Positions 23,001 to 36,344 of a DNA stretch of 64,000 nucleotides are shown here, in pieces. Below the pieces are notes generated by a model. That model had not been told where the DNA came from, ran no database searches, and saw nothing but the letters and a program-made list of their open reading frames with translations. Both the position numbers and the translations under genes were made by a program. The DNA comes from Galbula dea (lineage: Eukaryota; Chordata; Aves; Piciformes; Galbulidae). Location: positions 434,431 to 498,430 of the forward strand of contig VWZX01010408.1 in assembly GCA_013399015.1 (NCBI GenBank), written 5' to 3'. Numbering within the stretch: the stretch's first letter is position 1; the number at the start of each line of letters is the position of its first letter.

Positions 23001-25449
23001 CAAAAAATTACAGCACCAGAAATGTTCTTGTCCTTCTACAACAGGAGAGGATAAAAAAAAAAAAATAAAAGCAAAGCATATTTTCCATAGGTGGCATTAT
23101 AATTGCTTGTTAGGTGGAATTTGACACGATCCTCATTTCCAAGGCTGAATTTCAATGGCCTATTAAGTACAGTGTCCAACATTTACTTCGTGCAGAGTTT
23201 TGTAACATTTAGCTAGAGAAATACGGATTGCAGGCCTGACCTCTGATCAATGATTAAAACTATCTTCAACATTTCTTAAGGAGATTATCTTCTCTAACAA
23301 AAGCAGTGAAAGAAAAGGAAATTTTTATGTTGTATTGAATATACTGAAAAATATTGAGAATGGTATTTTACTTACACTAATTCAACTACCAATTTTTATT
23401 AGATAATAAAAGACATTGAAGAATATATTTACATAAGTTGAACTCAATCAACAGAATCAACAGATTACTATTACTCTGAAACAATTTTTTATGTGATCTG
23501 AAGCTCTCCTTTTTGACAAAAAAACAAAAACCAACCCAAAACGTTCATGCTTAGGGAGTAGTTTAATTTTGATTAAGCTAGCTTGAATATTCTGCAAAAC
23601 AGTGATATGTCTTGGGAATAAATGACTTCAAACCATTCAGATCATTAGTCAGAAATTTTAAATGTGATTTTCTAGAGAGAAGCTTGTCCATCCATTTTCC
23701 ACTCCACATTACAAATTATAAAGGGACCTACTCATAAAGCAAAACAGTTTTTATTTTAAAAAGTCAAAGTGAGTGATACACCAGGCTTCACTTTCAAAAG
23801 TAAGCTAAACTACTCAATAAATAATGCAAGGGAGAGCAGTAAAATACTTTCAAGTTAATAGAAAATTACCTTAAATTGTTTCAATTGTCATAAATCTTCA
23901 AAAATCTTGAATATCATGAAGACTCATCAAAACCAAAGCCACATAAAGAGCCAAATATTTTAGCATCCTGCAGAAAAATGAACATGGCCATTGCTTGACC
24001 TATCTGCGCTGAGGCCTCACCAGGCCCTGCAAAGGGGAATTCGTATTTGCCCAGCTTTGCTACTAGTACTCAAATGGATTCACACCAGACTCATATTTGC
24101 CTTCCTCACTGTGACACTACCTGGTTACCTGACACTATTCTAACAGTCTGAAATACATGAACATCCAAGTTAGCAGAAAATGCTAACAACATTGAGTCAG
24201 TTCTTTGGTACTTTTATGTAAGATTTGTTCTTTCAGTAGAAAAAGAATCATAACACTCCTGCTCCTCTGAACCAGTTCCACCATGTGTATGGTTTTCCTT
24301 CTGTGGTTACACCTCATTGAGAGTTCAATCCCATCCAGGTAAGCCACATTTTCACAACAGAGTCTTTGAAGCTTCCTAGGCATAACAAAACCCAAAGGGG
24401 GGAGGGGGGAATCCAAAGAAAAATTCCAGACAAATGTATACACACTGCCTCCAGTTACCTTATTTTATTTCCAAGAGACTGGTTGTTTTTTTCAGACATA
24501 GATGAAATCGAGTCTTAGTGTTTCCTATCCAGTGTAAGGTAAATAGTTCTTTATTAGAAATTCAGCAGACACACACACTGCAGGATTTAACACTGGCCTT
24601 CAGGAAAGACCCCAAATATAACTTCACTCCTATGTAAAGATCTGGGTGCTCAAACTACTTTAATTACAAACAAACAAACAAAAAACAACAAGGAAACTAA
24701 CCGACCAAAAAGAAAAACAAAACAACCTAACACACTCTGCAGTGATGAACGGGAGCTATGGATGGCAAATGCAAGGATGCCCCTATGCTCTTTGACATTA
24801 ACTGAACAGAGAGATGTTTAAGAGGCAGAAAATCCCACTCCTTTCTCTCACAGTTTCAACGTTAAAAGGTTAAATAAGAGTACCATTTGGTCTGAGGCTG
24901 CAGACTGGAGCCCAAAGGCCAGGCTCAGCTTCATTGCTTTTATTGGGATCTCTGTGGCCTAACACTGCCACCACACCAGAACGGCACCTCCAACAGCTTC
25001 CCCTGGAAGGTCGATGCTCAGGAGAAGTGCACCCTCCAGGTATTCCCTGCACAGAGATTCAGGAATTTCAGAAAAGCCGAGGAACAGAAAACATAATCTA
25101 CTCCTCAGGGACATTAAGAAGCAGAGGAGAATCTGCCAAATATCTACTGCACATGATAGCAAAACAGAAGTAATTGATCACTGTGGGTGGATAAAAGACT
25201 AGTTTTTAACTCACAGTTGAATTTGAACTTAGAATTAATTTTAAATAAGTGAGGTCAACACAAGTCAAACACAAAGACATTATGAAAAAAAGTGACAAGC
25301 AGCACAAACTCTAAACAGCAGTCTGTCCAGGCTTGTGGTAAGCATTTACTTTTGCTCCCTGCCTTCTATACATGCTCTTTAGTTTACCTTGGAAAAATAT
25401 TTAGTTCTTAACATGACGTCTGCAGAGCCGTGCTCCCAGTCTGCTGATC
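20039..25449. other. Unique AT-rich intron
   Basis: No gene, CR1 or LTR is recognised. There are short homopolymers (for example near 23050), a CAAA-rich run (24666-24724) and a GC-richer patch (24890-25080) with overlapping frames on both strands. The frames in that patch have no recognisable protein features. Confidence 0.6.
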
Positions 25450-25979
25450 CTTCCTGTTATGGTTTGGATTAGAACATAATTAATTCTGTTCAGTAACTGT
25501 ATTTTCTAAAAGATATTCCACCACCACATACATAATACTGTTATTAGTTATCCCCCCCCCCGCCCCCCACACCTTGCCTGAACTGTCCCTTTAAGAAACC
25601 TGAAATTCCTGAGTTGAGGACACTGCAAACCCCCCTCCGGGGGGCGGGGGGGAATGCTGGGTTTCTCCGGGGGACTTTTGTTGATTGGGACCACGAGGAA
25701 GCTCCCTTCCTGCTGGGACTTTCGGCCGAGCTGCGTGCTGTCTGCCTGTGCTGAAACCTACGGGTGCTATCTCACTGCTTTGGACTGCTTGTGCTGATTC
25801 CGCTGGGAGCTGGCATCGGGACGGTTCAGTATCTTGGGTCCTGTACCTATTTATATTTGTTTCATTTATATCTGTTATTATTATTAAAGCAGTTTTTAGT
25901 TTTTAACTTCCAATCCAGTCTCTCCTTCACCTGCTGTGTGGGGGGGGCTGGGAAGAGCCCTTAAACCCAGCACACTTCC
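25450..25979 (+). mobile_element. GC-rich solo LTR with 5-bp target duplication
   Basis: The LTR spans 25455-25974 (520 bp), starting TGTTATGGTTTGG and ending AACCCAGCACA, flanked by CTTCC at 25450-25454 and 25975-25979. It has an ATTAAA polyadenylation signal at 25883-25888, an upstream C10-G-C6 tract (25552-25568) and a C6/G6/G7 block (25630-25652). A 5-bp duplication fits an ERVL-like or other 5-bp class and differs from the 4-bp element at 19493. No internal sequence remains. The frames at 25685-25964 lie wholly inside the LTR and are not genes. Antisense to PARD3B. A fragment of the same family lies at 6412. Confidence 0.87.
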
Positions 25980-28900
25980 CCATGTCAGTAGTCTACTAGT
26001 AACTAATTAGTCCATGGCCTCTTGACCTTCAGCACTCAGTAGAGTGAAGAGGCAAGAAAGGCAGCTCCACCCTCTTCCCTGGGCTCCAGTCCAACGGCAT
26101 GGCAAGAACAACTAGAAAGCTTCTGCTAGCCTACTAGCTACTTCTCTCTTCCGCGTTTTCAGACTACCAAGAAACTCTACAGCTTCTGTTGACCCAGCAG
26201 AGATCTTTGTCTTTGGACATATTACTCCACAAGTACTATAATCATTATACTAATCGTTTCTGATCTACTCTTCAGCCACAACTTGGCAGCATGGAGAGAG
26301 GTAGGCTGCTGTGTATTCTGTAAGGTAATATAAATTAGACTAAAAAAACTACCAGGATTCCACAGCCAATTCCCACCCTCTATAGGATTGCTCTCAAGTA
26401 GTACTTTCCTGCGAAACATTTTAAGAAAACTCAAGCTATTGAAGAGGGGAAAGCCTAGAGCTAACCACATGGAGTTCGAGCTTCCTGAAGAGATAAAATG
26501 ACGAGCTCTAGACAGCTGTAGCTGCCACTTCTTGGCAAAGAGTATACTCTCATTTTGGTTTATCTAGGCAATTAATGCAACAGTAAGTTTACTCAAAATG
26601 AAAAATCAGCTGAGAACTGCAAAACAGGGAAGCTTACTGATGTTACTTACAGCCTCCAAATAAAACTAAATGCAAGAGCTGAGCACTGTCATCTTCAAGG
26701 CCCTGAAAGACTCTTCCTGGTCTCATCTACTTCATCAGCTGCATAGCCTATCATGCATCGTCTGCAAACTGGTTCTGTTCAATATCAGCTTTATATGCAA
26801 ATCTCTTCTGAATACACATCCACAATGTTTCCTATTTTTAAAGTAAAATTCATTTTAGTTCTCCGAAGCTTTAATTGAACTTCAATTATTAAAACTAGCT
26901 TGACACAGGCCATGAAGAAAAAATTAATATTCTACTAAATAGGAACTGTCATTCAGCATTTCCTAAGCTAAATGTAAAAGTTAAGACTCTGAATAAATGT
27001 ATGCCAAGTATCATTGCATAAATATACATATAATGCATTTTGCTCTTTATAAAAAGTGTTAAAGACATTTAATTGCAAATCAACATTTTAGTGGCAATCA
27101 ATCAATGAAAATCAATTATTCTTTTAAATAAATGTAGAAATATATTTCATTCCAATCCAATTACTTGAAATACATTTTTGTTTACTTTTCAATCACTTAG
27201 ACTTCAGACAGTTCACTCTCTGGTTAGAGAAGCAGATGTCAGGATATAATCCTACTAACTACTAAAGTATCTTTCCCTTCTGCAATCAACACAGTTGTTA
27301 TGCTGACAGTGAAATCAATTGGTGACCCACATTTCTCATCCAAAAGTGCATCACTGAGGGTTTACCCACACTCAATCTCTTTACAGAAGGCTTTTTTATG
27401 CCATTAAAATATTCCAATCCTATTAGAATGCAAATATAAAGGGGTAGAGAGAGCACACATAATACCATTAACATTCAATGATTTCTTGGTCTCCATTATC
27501 AGATATTAATTCTCACATTAACTGATGTTTTGAAAAAAAAAAAAAAAGAACAAATCCATTAGCAGTTGCATTAAAAGTGAACAAAAGAGGCAACAACTGA
27601 TGATGTGATTATGCATCCAACCCTTTCTGAAAGTTTCTGTATCCAAGAGCACCAAACACACACTGCTTGAACCTCCATCTCATACCAGGTATGTAAATAC
27701 TTGTTATTGAAAGACAACCTTTGCCCCCTTCAATATTTTTAGCAAGCTTTGAAAACTAATCAGTTACTTTTTAGCAAGTCTCTAGGTGGTTTCCTTTCAA
27801 AGTCTTTTAAAGCCATAATGTGGTACTTTGGAGTGGAAGGAGAAAAGAAAAAAAAGGCTTTTTTGCATATAAGAAGCATGTTTCAGTATCAACTGCATCA
27901 AGAGAGCAGGTGCCAGCCATGAGGTTGCCAGCAGATGGAAGAGCCCATCTCAAGCAGGTGCCTGGAACATTCTCAACTATCTGCCCAGTTGTATCCTGTA
28001 TTGGGAAAAATTTCCTTCACGCACTTCTCTCTATTGCATATGATGGTACAGGATCCTGTGAGTGGAAACAGTCCCAGTAGTCTGTCACTCCATGTAAGAG
28101 GGAGGATCCTGAGCAAGTGGATCACCTTTGGTTACAGGCATACAACCAGTACTTTTCTACCCTAGCAGTGCCTTTACTCCTAAGATGAATGTGGACAAGT
28201 GGAAAGCAGATCCTGTGTAATAAATACCTCTTCAAAATGACCCGTAGTCTATCTTTTACAAATCCACAAGTCCAAGATTCTCAAATCAGTTCTATATAAA
28301 CAGAAATCATGTAATTCATGGCACATCAGTGCTAGTCACACTCCCATTCCTCCCTGTAGGAATCTACCATAAGTTTGCCTCATCTTGGACACGTGCTGAC
28401 CAACGATTAGCCTAGAAATCTCTGAAGACAAGATCACCCAAGACATCATTAGACTTGCCCTAAGATATATTGTATAACCAACCAGATCATGGGCTACCAA
28501 CAGTAACTCATTCAATTAATATTTCATCAGGTATTATTTAAAAACACAAGTTACATCATCTGAATCACTAACAGGGAGATTTATGTATACTGCAAGTACT
28601 TTTTCCCATATTTTATGAATGTGAAGCCTTCCAACCAGTAATAACCCCTTGAAAAGTTTGACACTTCCACTATTCCCTCACAGATGTTCACACTAACAAT
28701 TAATCATCACCACAGGGAGTCTCAGCACAGAGGCCAAGAGCTGAATATACTCACTTCAGTCTTACTTTGGAACCCTTTCAGTATCTTACAAACCAAAACC
28801 AAAATAAAAGTTAAAAGAATTTATGTGCACACTCAAATATATTATGTAGCTTTTAAGGTGCCTCAAAATCCCAGTTCTAGCTCCACTATCATTATACAGA

Positions 28901-30071
28901 TTCAGATGCCTTTAACAAGGTAAACAATCTACAGAATTTAATGCATATACAAATACCATTACAGTATCTTAAAAGGAAACACAAACTAAAAAATAGCAGC
29001 TCTTCCAGTAAATAGGAATTACAGAGCGTTTAACTATTTTTTAAAATTCTACACTTTTTTCTTTACTTCAACACTACTACAGTGTAAGACAATGTGAAAA
29101 AATTCTCCATATTCTCAGTGTATAACATATTAATGTCATTAGTTAAACATTTTCTATTTCCACAAACAAAAAATGTGTAACAGCAACATTCTAATTCCTT
29201 AATTTTAAAGTACCTAAATACTACATCTCCAGCAAACAGACTGCATTGATTTCATTAAGAGTATTTGTTGTTTAGTAGCACATTCTGTATCTAATACACT
29301 GAACAAAGGAAGGTCACAAAAATAACCAAGTACAGAAAGTGGACTCTCTGTGTGTGTATATATATCTGTGGTGTGTATATATATTTAATGACCACTTGTG
29401 AAGTACAGCAGAACTACCATTCCTACTTCACACAGACATAAAAGTACAATGAAGCTTATTTATCCAAGACAGTACTGGATATCCACAACAAACATGAAGT
29501 TGAGTCTACTTTTCCTCAAGCCCCAGGTTATTATTACAACCATGAAATTAACTTTTTCCCTTATGAACTTCTGTCAATAGCTCAAGTGATTTACAAAATC
29601 TTGATCCTAATTTTACATACTGATGTGCTATGTCAAATCACTTGCCCACAGCTGCCCACAAAAGCAGTGAAACATCTCAGAACTGAAGGTCCTGTTCTGT
29701 GCAGTATCAGACAGGCCACAACAGCCCTGTGGATCAATGTAAGCTGCAAAGGACAGTAAGGAATGTTAACTTTCATGAGCCAGCTTCTTTCAAGCACAAC
29801 TGAGAAGATTCCACACAAATAGTATGGCATTTGAAATAGAAGTCTTTATTCAGGGTTTCAGGTGAACCTTCAGTTTTCCAGAACTCTGAGCTCTCAAGGG
29901 ATACACAGAACTGTGCTGTTGCAAGAAATAACACTGTTAGAAAACCCACTTAAGACTGTAATTGCTTGCTGAAACACTTTTATTAGGAGCATATATAGCC
30001 ATGGCTACAAAGACATGCAAATATCATTAGGGAGAATCTTTGTGCTCTCCATAAACTAGAGTCCTGCTTTA
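25980..30071. other. Unique AT-rich intron
   Basis: No gene or large repeat is recognised. An A-run at 27534-27547 and a GT/AT microsatellite at 29347-29386 are the only clear low-complexity items. Small open frames (for example 27820-28080) have no motif. Confidence 0.6.
29347..29386. repeat. GT/AT microsatellite
   Basis: Two blocks of TGTGTGTATATATAT separated by CTGTGG, a compound dinucleotide repeat. Confidence 0.85.
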
Positions 30072-30137
30072 GAAGGGGGGTTGGACTTGATGATCTTTCT
30101 AGGTCCCTTCCAACCCCTAACATTCTATGATTCTATT
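30072..30137 (+). mobile_element. CR1 3' tail fragment
   Basis: GGTTGGACTTGATGATCTTT, the 'ggtcccttccaac' block and CATTCTATGATTCTAT mark a CR1 end with only the last 65 or so bases kept. Antisense to PARD3B. Confidence 0.9.
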
Positions 30138-30304
30138 ATTTCCAGCTTGGGATTTCTTTGGGTGGGAACTGAATTCCTATACCAACTGATGGGAAGTTTA
30201 GAACTGCTAATTCACACTGCAGAAGCTCTGACTCCTAACATCAGTAGATACTCCAAAATAAAGACCCTCAGTTGCAAGACTCATATGTATAAGGTGTTAT
30301 TTAG

Positions 30305-30437
30305 GAAAAAACCCCAAACCAAACAAAAACAAACAAACAAACAAAACCCCAAAACCACCAGAAAAACAAAACTGAAGAAAAAAAACACAACAACAAAGCA
30401 AGCAAGCAAACAAACCACAACCCAACACACCAAAAAA
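30305..30437. repeat. C/A-only low-complexity array
   Basis: About 130 bases made almost only of A and C with runs such as ACCCCAAACC, (ACAA)n and (GCAA)n. The complementary strand is G/T-rich with several GG-GGGG runs. Frames read through it on either strand are biased artefacts. Confidence 0.9.
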
Positions 30438-31140
30438 TCCCTTTAATTGTTTTTGTGGCTGACAAGCATATGACATTTTGATTTTTTTCATAAAATGTAT
30501 GTCCCTCAAAAATCATCTGTTTTATGACAGATCATCACTACATCCCTTCTCAAATCTCCCACTTAAGTGCACTCTTACAAAGAGGGACTAAATGTCAACA
30601 TCCTATAAAGCAGTCTTTCATAAGCCATCATCACTGTCCCAATAAGGTAGTGAGTGGAAGAGTAGATAGCAGTATTGCAGAGTACACACAAACATACAGA
30701 AACCAAAGAAAATACATAATTCAGAAGGCAAATACTAACAAAAATACATGAACAAATTCTTGATATATACATGGGCTATGGGTACCTAAGTTTCAAGGTC
30801 TTCACACCCTCTAGAAACATTCATTTTTCTTTCTTGTAAGAAAAGGATTTCAAACCACAAAAAAAGCATTAACAGGTAACTGGACAAAACATGTTACAAA
30901 ATATAGTTTTAATACAATTTAGGCAAAAGTGTTGCAAACAAAGCTTTGTAGTTATTAAGAGATTAACAATTACAGCATGTTCTAGCTTACAGTAAGAGAC
31001 ATGGGGAAGATACAGAAATTTTAGATGTTCAGGACTCAGCAACAGCTGCTTTGAAAATTGCAGACGTAAGAAAGTAAAAAACAAGAAATTAAAAAATTCC
31101 AAACCACAAGTAGTTGAAAGGCATGAAAACTGACATTAAA

Positions 31141-31201
31141 AGAGGGGTTGGACTAGATGACCTTGAAAGGTCCCTTTCACCCAAAGCATTCTGTGATTCT
31201 A
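31141..31201 (+). mobile_element. CR1 3' tail fragment
   Basis: GGGGTTGGACTAGATGACCT, then 'ggtccctttca' and GCATTCTGTGATTCTA. About 60 bases of the CR1 3' end, antisense to PARD3B. Confidence 0.9.
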
Positions 31202-33794
31202 TAAAAGTAGGCATGTATAAAATGCCTCTCACAACTTTAAAAGATATATTGCCTGTATTTAAAAATGGGGAGGGTACCAGAAGTACTTTCTTGTATTTTG
31301 ATCACAGAGAAGGAATTAAATTATAAGCGGCATCATTCTAATGAACCCAAATGGATTACAATTTTATTTTTTTTATGAATAGGTATGCAAAACCAACAAA
31401 TACAATGCATCAGAGCTTGGCAAAGATCAGTAGTTCAGCCTCAATGTTATCTACTGCACATCTGCCACACTGCATTATCTTACTACTCAAGCATCATTTT
31501 TGCATTTCAATGTAGTAGTTCCATCAGATTAATGCCCAAGACATTTCAGCTGTGTTTCAAGTAAATAAGTGGACATACAGGAATATTATGCCTGTATCAT
31601 TGACACTATGCAAAGAAAATGTGATTAGCACCAAATTGCATCTGACAGGGAAATCAGAAAGCTGTCAAACACAATGACATGGATTCAGCATCTTGAAGGT
31701 AGAAGGGGGAATAAAGAAGTTGGCCAGTCTGGCATGGAGACAGCAATAAAACACAACAGCTATGATAAATTAATTCATTTACTTATGAAAAATTAGAGGC
31801 TTCCACACACAGCTCTCATTTATAATCTTGTCAATCTGGCAGAGTAAATAAAAAGCCTATACAATGCACAGTGGGAGGGTAGAACAAGAAACAAAAGAGG
31901 GGGAAAAGAAAAACCAGATTTTTGCATTTAATCTAGCAGAGTAATTTCTTACACTAAATCACACTGGATCTAGCCTTTGATACAAGTGACTAATGCAAGG
32001 ATACATTATAGCAGTGGTCACTGTGTTTAGATGCACACTTAAAACATCAGAAAGGTTGAGATCTAACACTCAGAAGTCATAAAACATTTTTTTTTATGTA
32101 AAAAGATGCTATTGCTATGTCTATGAAAAGAATTTCATAAAGAGCTACAGAGGGGGAAATGGAAGTAAATTCAAAGGACCAATACCTGGGACAAGAACAG
32201 GTTCCAGGAGGAGATGCTCACATAACAACTGCCTAGTGTCACTGTTAACAGCAGTCCACCTTGGAAATCCTTTTCAGGGAAAATAAGCTCTGCAGTATGC
32301 TGCAGCTCAGTCTCTGCAGCTCTCTGCATGATATTCTCCCTGGATCACGAGGTAGACCCAGCAGCTAATACCTCAATAGCAATATGGAAACAGTAATTTT
32401 CTCAACTGAAATCACTGTCATAGTGAAGACATGAGAGAAATACTGGCTCTTCAGAGGAATAATTCAATGACCATCATGTCTGGCAACTATCAGTAGGTGA
32501 GTTCAGACCAGAAAATAATGGATTTCCTGGTAACGAAAGAAAAAACTATCCACATCTTAACAGAATGCCACAGAACTCCACCATGAAAATATCTCTGTCT
32601 GTGAACAGAAGCAAGGACAACTGTCAGCACCAGCACAAAGGCTACATTTTCACCTTCTGGCATGTCACATTTTGACTAATCACTGCAGGTCTATTAAAAT
32701 CTACTTAGCCTTAGATATGTACCTCAGCCATAAAGTGTTTAGTGTTCAATGAGTTCATGTATAGTCCTGAATACTGGAAAGATTGTTCCAAAGCCCAGTG
32801 AAAAGATTTGACTCTGCTGCTTGCCAGACATTTACTCTACAACAGCCTAAAAGGACTCCAGGAGATCAGAAGACAAATGTGCCCCAGAACTAGGTTAAAA
32901 GTTGATGGCTACTCCAAAAGGCTAATATCCAAAGACAAGTCAGTCACTAGCAGTATCTCCCACCATTTGCTACAAGATCAGTACGTATGGGAGTGACAGA
33001 CGGGGACAGAGGAGGCATCTTGTTGACGAGCATTCAAGAAGTCTGTGGCAGCAAACATTCTGCAGCAGAGCTGGCAACTTAGCCTGTGTCATTTAAGACA
33101 AGGACTGATGGCTTGTCCCAGATCACACTCTTATCCAGTGTAGTTCAACCAACATGACAATTTTATTTGATTTTTATCAGCATATGTGTGGAGTGGTGGA
33201 AGAAAGAGTGAGGAAGGAAAGTCTTACCTCTAAATCAGCAGGTCTGTACCATAGCAACAGCACTGTTAGCCTCCTGACTAGCACTACACTTACCATGTAC
33301 ATCATAACCTCCAGAGCTAAAAAAACATTAGCACTTTTACAGGGCTATTTTGAAATCTCTGAGGTGTTTTTAGAAAAAATTCTTTCTTGTTCACTTTGTT
33401 GAAGCAATTGCAGAATATGTACTTTCAGAAAACTATTAGCCCCGAAGTTTTTGAATTTCACACATTTGCCACATACCTCTAAGCATCACAGGTTTTTTAA
33501 TATGCATTATTTTAGCTAAAATATTTTCATTTTTGTCTACAAATGAAGTATTTTGTACCCAATTCAATATATACAATTCAATGCACACAGACTTACTGTT
33601 TGACACCTTCTGTTGCAAATCCACAGATTACAAATGTTGCAATGCCAGCTGGAGTTTAATTGTGAATTTCTGCAAGATTCTGATTTTCTTCCCCCATCTA
33701 AACTTAAGTATGCAACCCTTATGCTTGTGAATCCAGTCATCTAAATCCAAGCTTCTTGCTAGTTATACAGAAAGACAAGATAACTTCAATGAGA

Positions 33795-34044
33795 TGAAGT
33801 TGAGACAATGGAGGTTCAGGCTGGAGATGAGGAAAAGGTTCTTCAGTCATAGGGTGGTTGGGATCTGGAACAGCCTGTCCAGGGAAGTAGTCTCAGCACC
33901 AAACCTGACAGGGTTTAAGAAGCATCTAGATAATGCTCTCAGGCACATGGTGTGATTTTCAGGGAGTCCTCCATGGGCTTAAGAGCTGGACTCGATGACT
34001 CTATTGGGTCCCTTCCAGCTCTGACAAAAGTATGATAGTATGAT
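33795..34044 (+). mobile_element. Older CR1 3' fragment
   Basis: AGGCTGGAGATGAGGAAAAG, GGAACAGCCTGTCCAGGGAA and a 'gactctattgggtcccttccagctctgac' end resemble the CR1 C-terminal coding region and 3' tail, but with a different terminal repeat (TATGATAG twice). The copy is more diverged than the others, so it is probably an older subfamily. Antisense to PARD3B. Confidence 0.85.
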
Positions 34045-35490
34045 AATCAAACCCAAAAGATAACTAAAAGATTTCCATTGGCTTAAACACCTAAGGGAAG
34101 ACAAGTAAGCAATATTAGTGGCACAACTGATTTACCTCTTCATATTTAGAGCCTTAGTGAAAAATTACATGTTAGTGAAACAAAGCAGATTATTTTCCCA
34201 GTGTCTTGCATCTTCAGAACAAAATCAAACAAATCCTGTAGCATTTGTATAATGAAATGTTTGCTACATTATCATCTGGAAATAAAGTGTTTTACACTTT
34301 TTTTTTTTTTAAATTAAACAATATAAAAGTACAAATTGAATTTTATTCAACCTTCTGATTGAACGCACTCTTCATGTACATTATGATACCAACACTTGAT
34401 GCCCAGAAGAGGGCACAAGCAACTCTGGGGAAGCCACAGGTCAGGCTAACAAAGAACAGCTATGAACTGACCACTCAACCTTTAATCGGTCAAAATCACA
34501 GCCATAACATCAAATGGATTTTTAAGTCTTTCATATCTGATTTTTACAAAGCTTTGAGAGAGACAATTTAAATCAGTGGCAACACAACCAGAGGAAAAAA
34601 ACTTAATTATTAAAGACCCTACATCTAAAATCTTAACATATAATTCCAAATTTTCAGCCAATTTTAAGCCTTAAGTAATATAAAACATGTATATATACAT
34701 GTTTACATAACCTATATGAAGTCAGAGTGAGAGCAGGGAGAAGGAAAAAAAAAAAAACCAAACCACAAAACCAAAAATAAAATCTGATGGAACTGCGTGA
34801 CATGAAAGTTACAGGAAATACTTAGTGCCTGGCTAAACCACCATACAAAAAACACCTGTTGATGATAAGCTACTTCACACCAGCCACCTGCCCTTTTAAA
34901 GCATGCTCAGCACAAGCATCTTTTTATTTTAACGCTACTTGTGACATTATGGAAATGCTGCATTATAGCTCACAACTATGTCACAAAACGACTGGTTTAT
35001 GATTAAACTTGTTGTACTGTAGCCTGGAGCACATTTTTTGCAGTACTTGAAGAAGTATGTTAAAAAATGCCTTTTTTTTAAAATATCTATAGCTACAACT
35101 GCAAGGTATATGTGGCACTAAGGCCCGGTTTTCTGTGTGAAAGAAATGCCGGCCAATTTAGCATGCTCCATGAGAAAGGCTGAGATGCTTACCACCAAGA
35201 AAATGTTTGAGTGATCCCTGCAAATGGAATCTGCAAAGCTGCCCTGCCAGGTGGCTGAAGGAGGGAGTCACTGTGAAATAAGACAGCCCTGTTTTGGTTA
35301 AAACTAATGAGGCCAAAATAACATAGCACATAGCTTCAAAACAGATTCTGAAGGCTACAGCGAGAACTAATTAACGGTGATTTTAAAATTAAAATTTACA
35401 TCCCTCAGTACATTTATGACTATGTTATTCAACTCTCCACCCAAACCATGCTAAACACCACCTAGAAGGCAGAAACAATTAGGATTAGGA

Positions 35491-35625
35491 TATAAAAACC
35501 CACACGAGGAATATTTCCTTGGTTGGTGTGGGACAGACTGAAGACCTTAGCATTTAGCTGTCACAGTGGACAAACGGGCCGCCCGTTCTCCTCTGATCAC
35601 CAGGAAGGGAAGCTTTGTTGGTAAG
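35491..35625 (+). promoter_or_regulatory. Promoter-like block: TATA box, hairpin, splice donor
   Basis: TATAAAA at 35491-35497 is followed by about 120 bases of GC-richer sequence with a 7-bp-arm hairpin (AACGGGC, C, GCCCGTT at 35573-35587) and a GTAAGA donor at 35621. The order looks like a TATA promoter with a short first exon on the plus strand, or an unrecognised LTR. I could not find LTR ends with target duplications. All elements are short and could coincide by chance. Confidence 0.25.
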
Positions 35626-36344
35626 AATTGCACAATCAATATATGGCCTAACAGCTTTGCTAGCATTTCTCTTTGTTATATTCTAGTGTTGTTTTAAAGC
35701 TTTTTATTCCCCCAACCTAGTCGGACACTTCCCCAGGAGTATAATTATTAGCTTGAGCTCAAACTCCTTGCAGTTATTTAAATTATCACCAGAAATTCCA
35801 AATTTTTTATCTGTCAGTGCAATATATCAAACTGATCATTAATTTTAACTTGTCCAGTCTGTTTCAGAAAGAGAAAGTCCATATTGGGCACTGTTGGGCA
35901 GTTTTTGAAACCCTGAGACAGAAAGACTGCCAGGTCAGGGTCTTGCCTGTTAACGTGACAGTACAGACCAGACAACTACACAGTCCCACTGTCACAGAGA
36001 ATTTCACAATTGGTCAGGATACAAAGCATTACCAACTGTATTATCTTGTTTGAGCATTTGCTGCTCAATTAAAACATATTTCTGTAATTAATTTTCCTAT
36101 TATTTTTTTATTGGCAGTATTGCAAAAGAGTAACTTTAGCCCACAGGGCTGAGACAAGGAGCAGATCATAGACAATATGGTAATGCTAGAAAAAGTACTT
36201 AGGAACAGCTAAGATAAAACTTGAATTAATCATTCTTTACCTCCTTTCTCCTTCCATCCCTTTAATCTCAAGGATCACCTTCTCTGTGTCCAGGAGCTAT
36301 GTATCCCAAGAAAGACAGGAAAGAATGCTAGGAGACCTGCCTGG

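Noticed and set aside
24870..25202. Cluster of frames on both strands in a GC-richer patch
   Set aside because: No recognisable protein domain and no clear splice signals; kept only as a note in the intron block.
25685..25964. Two overlapping plus frames near 25.7-25.9 kb
   Set aside because: Both lie inside the solo LTR at 25455-25974.
30297..30516. Minus-strand frames rich in Phe, Cys, Leu and Gly that look like membrane proteins
   Set aside because: They read through the C/A array at 30305-30437; the hydrophobic character is produced by G/T-only codons.
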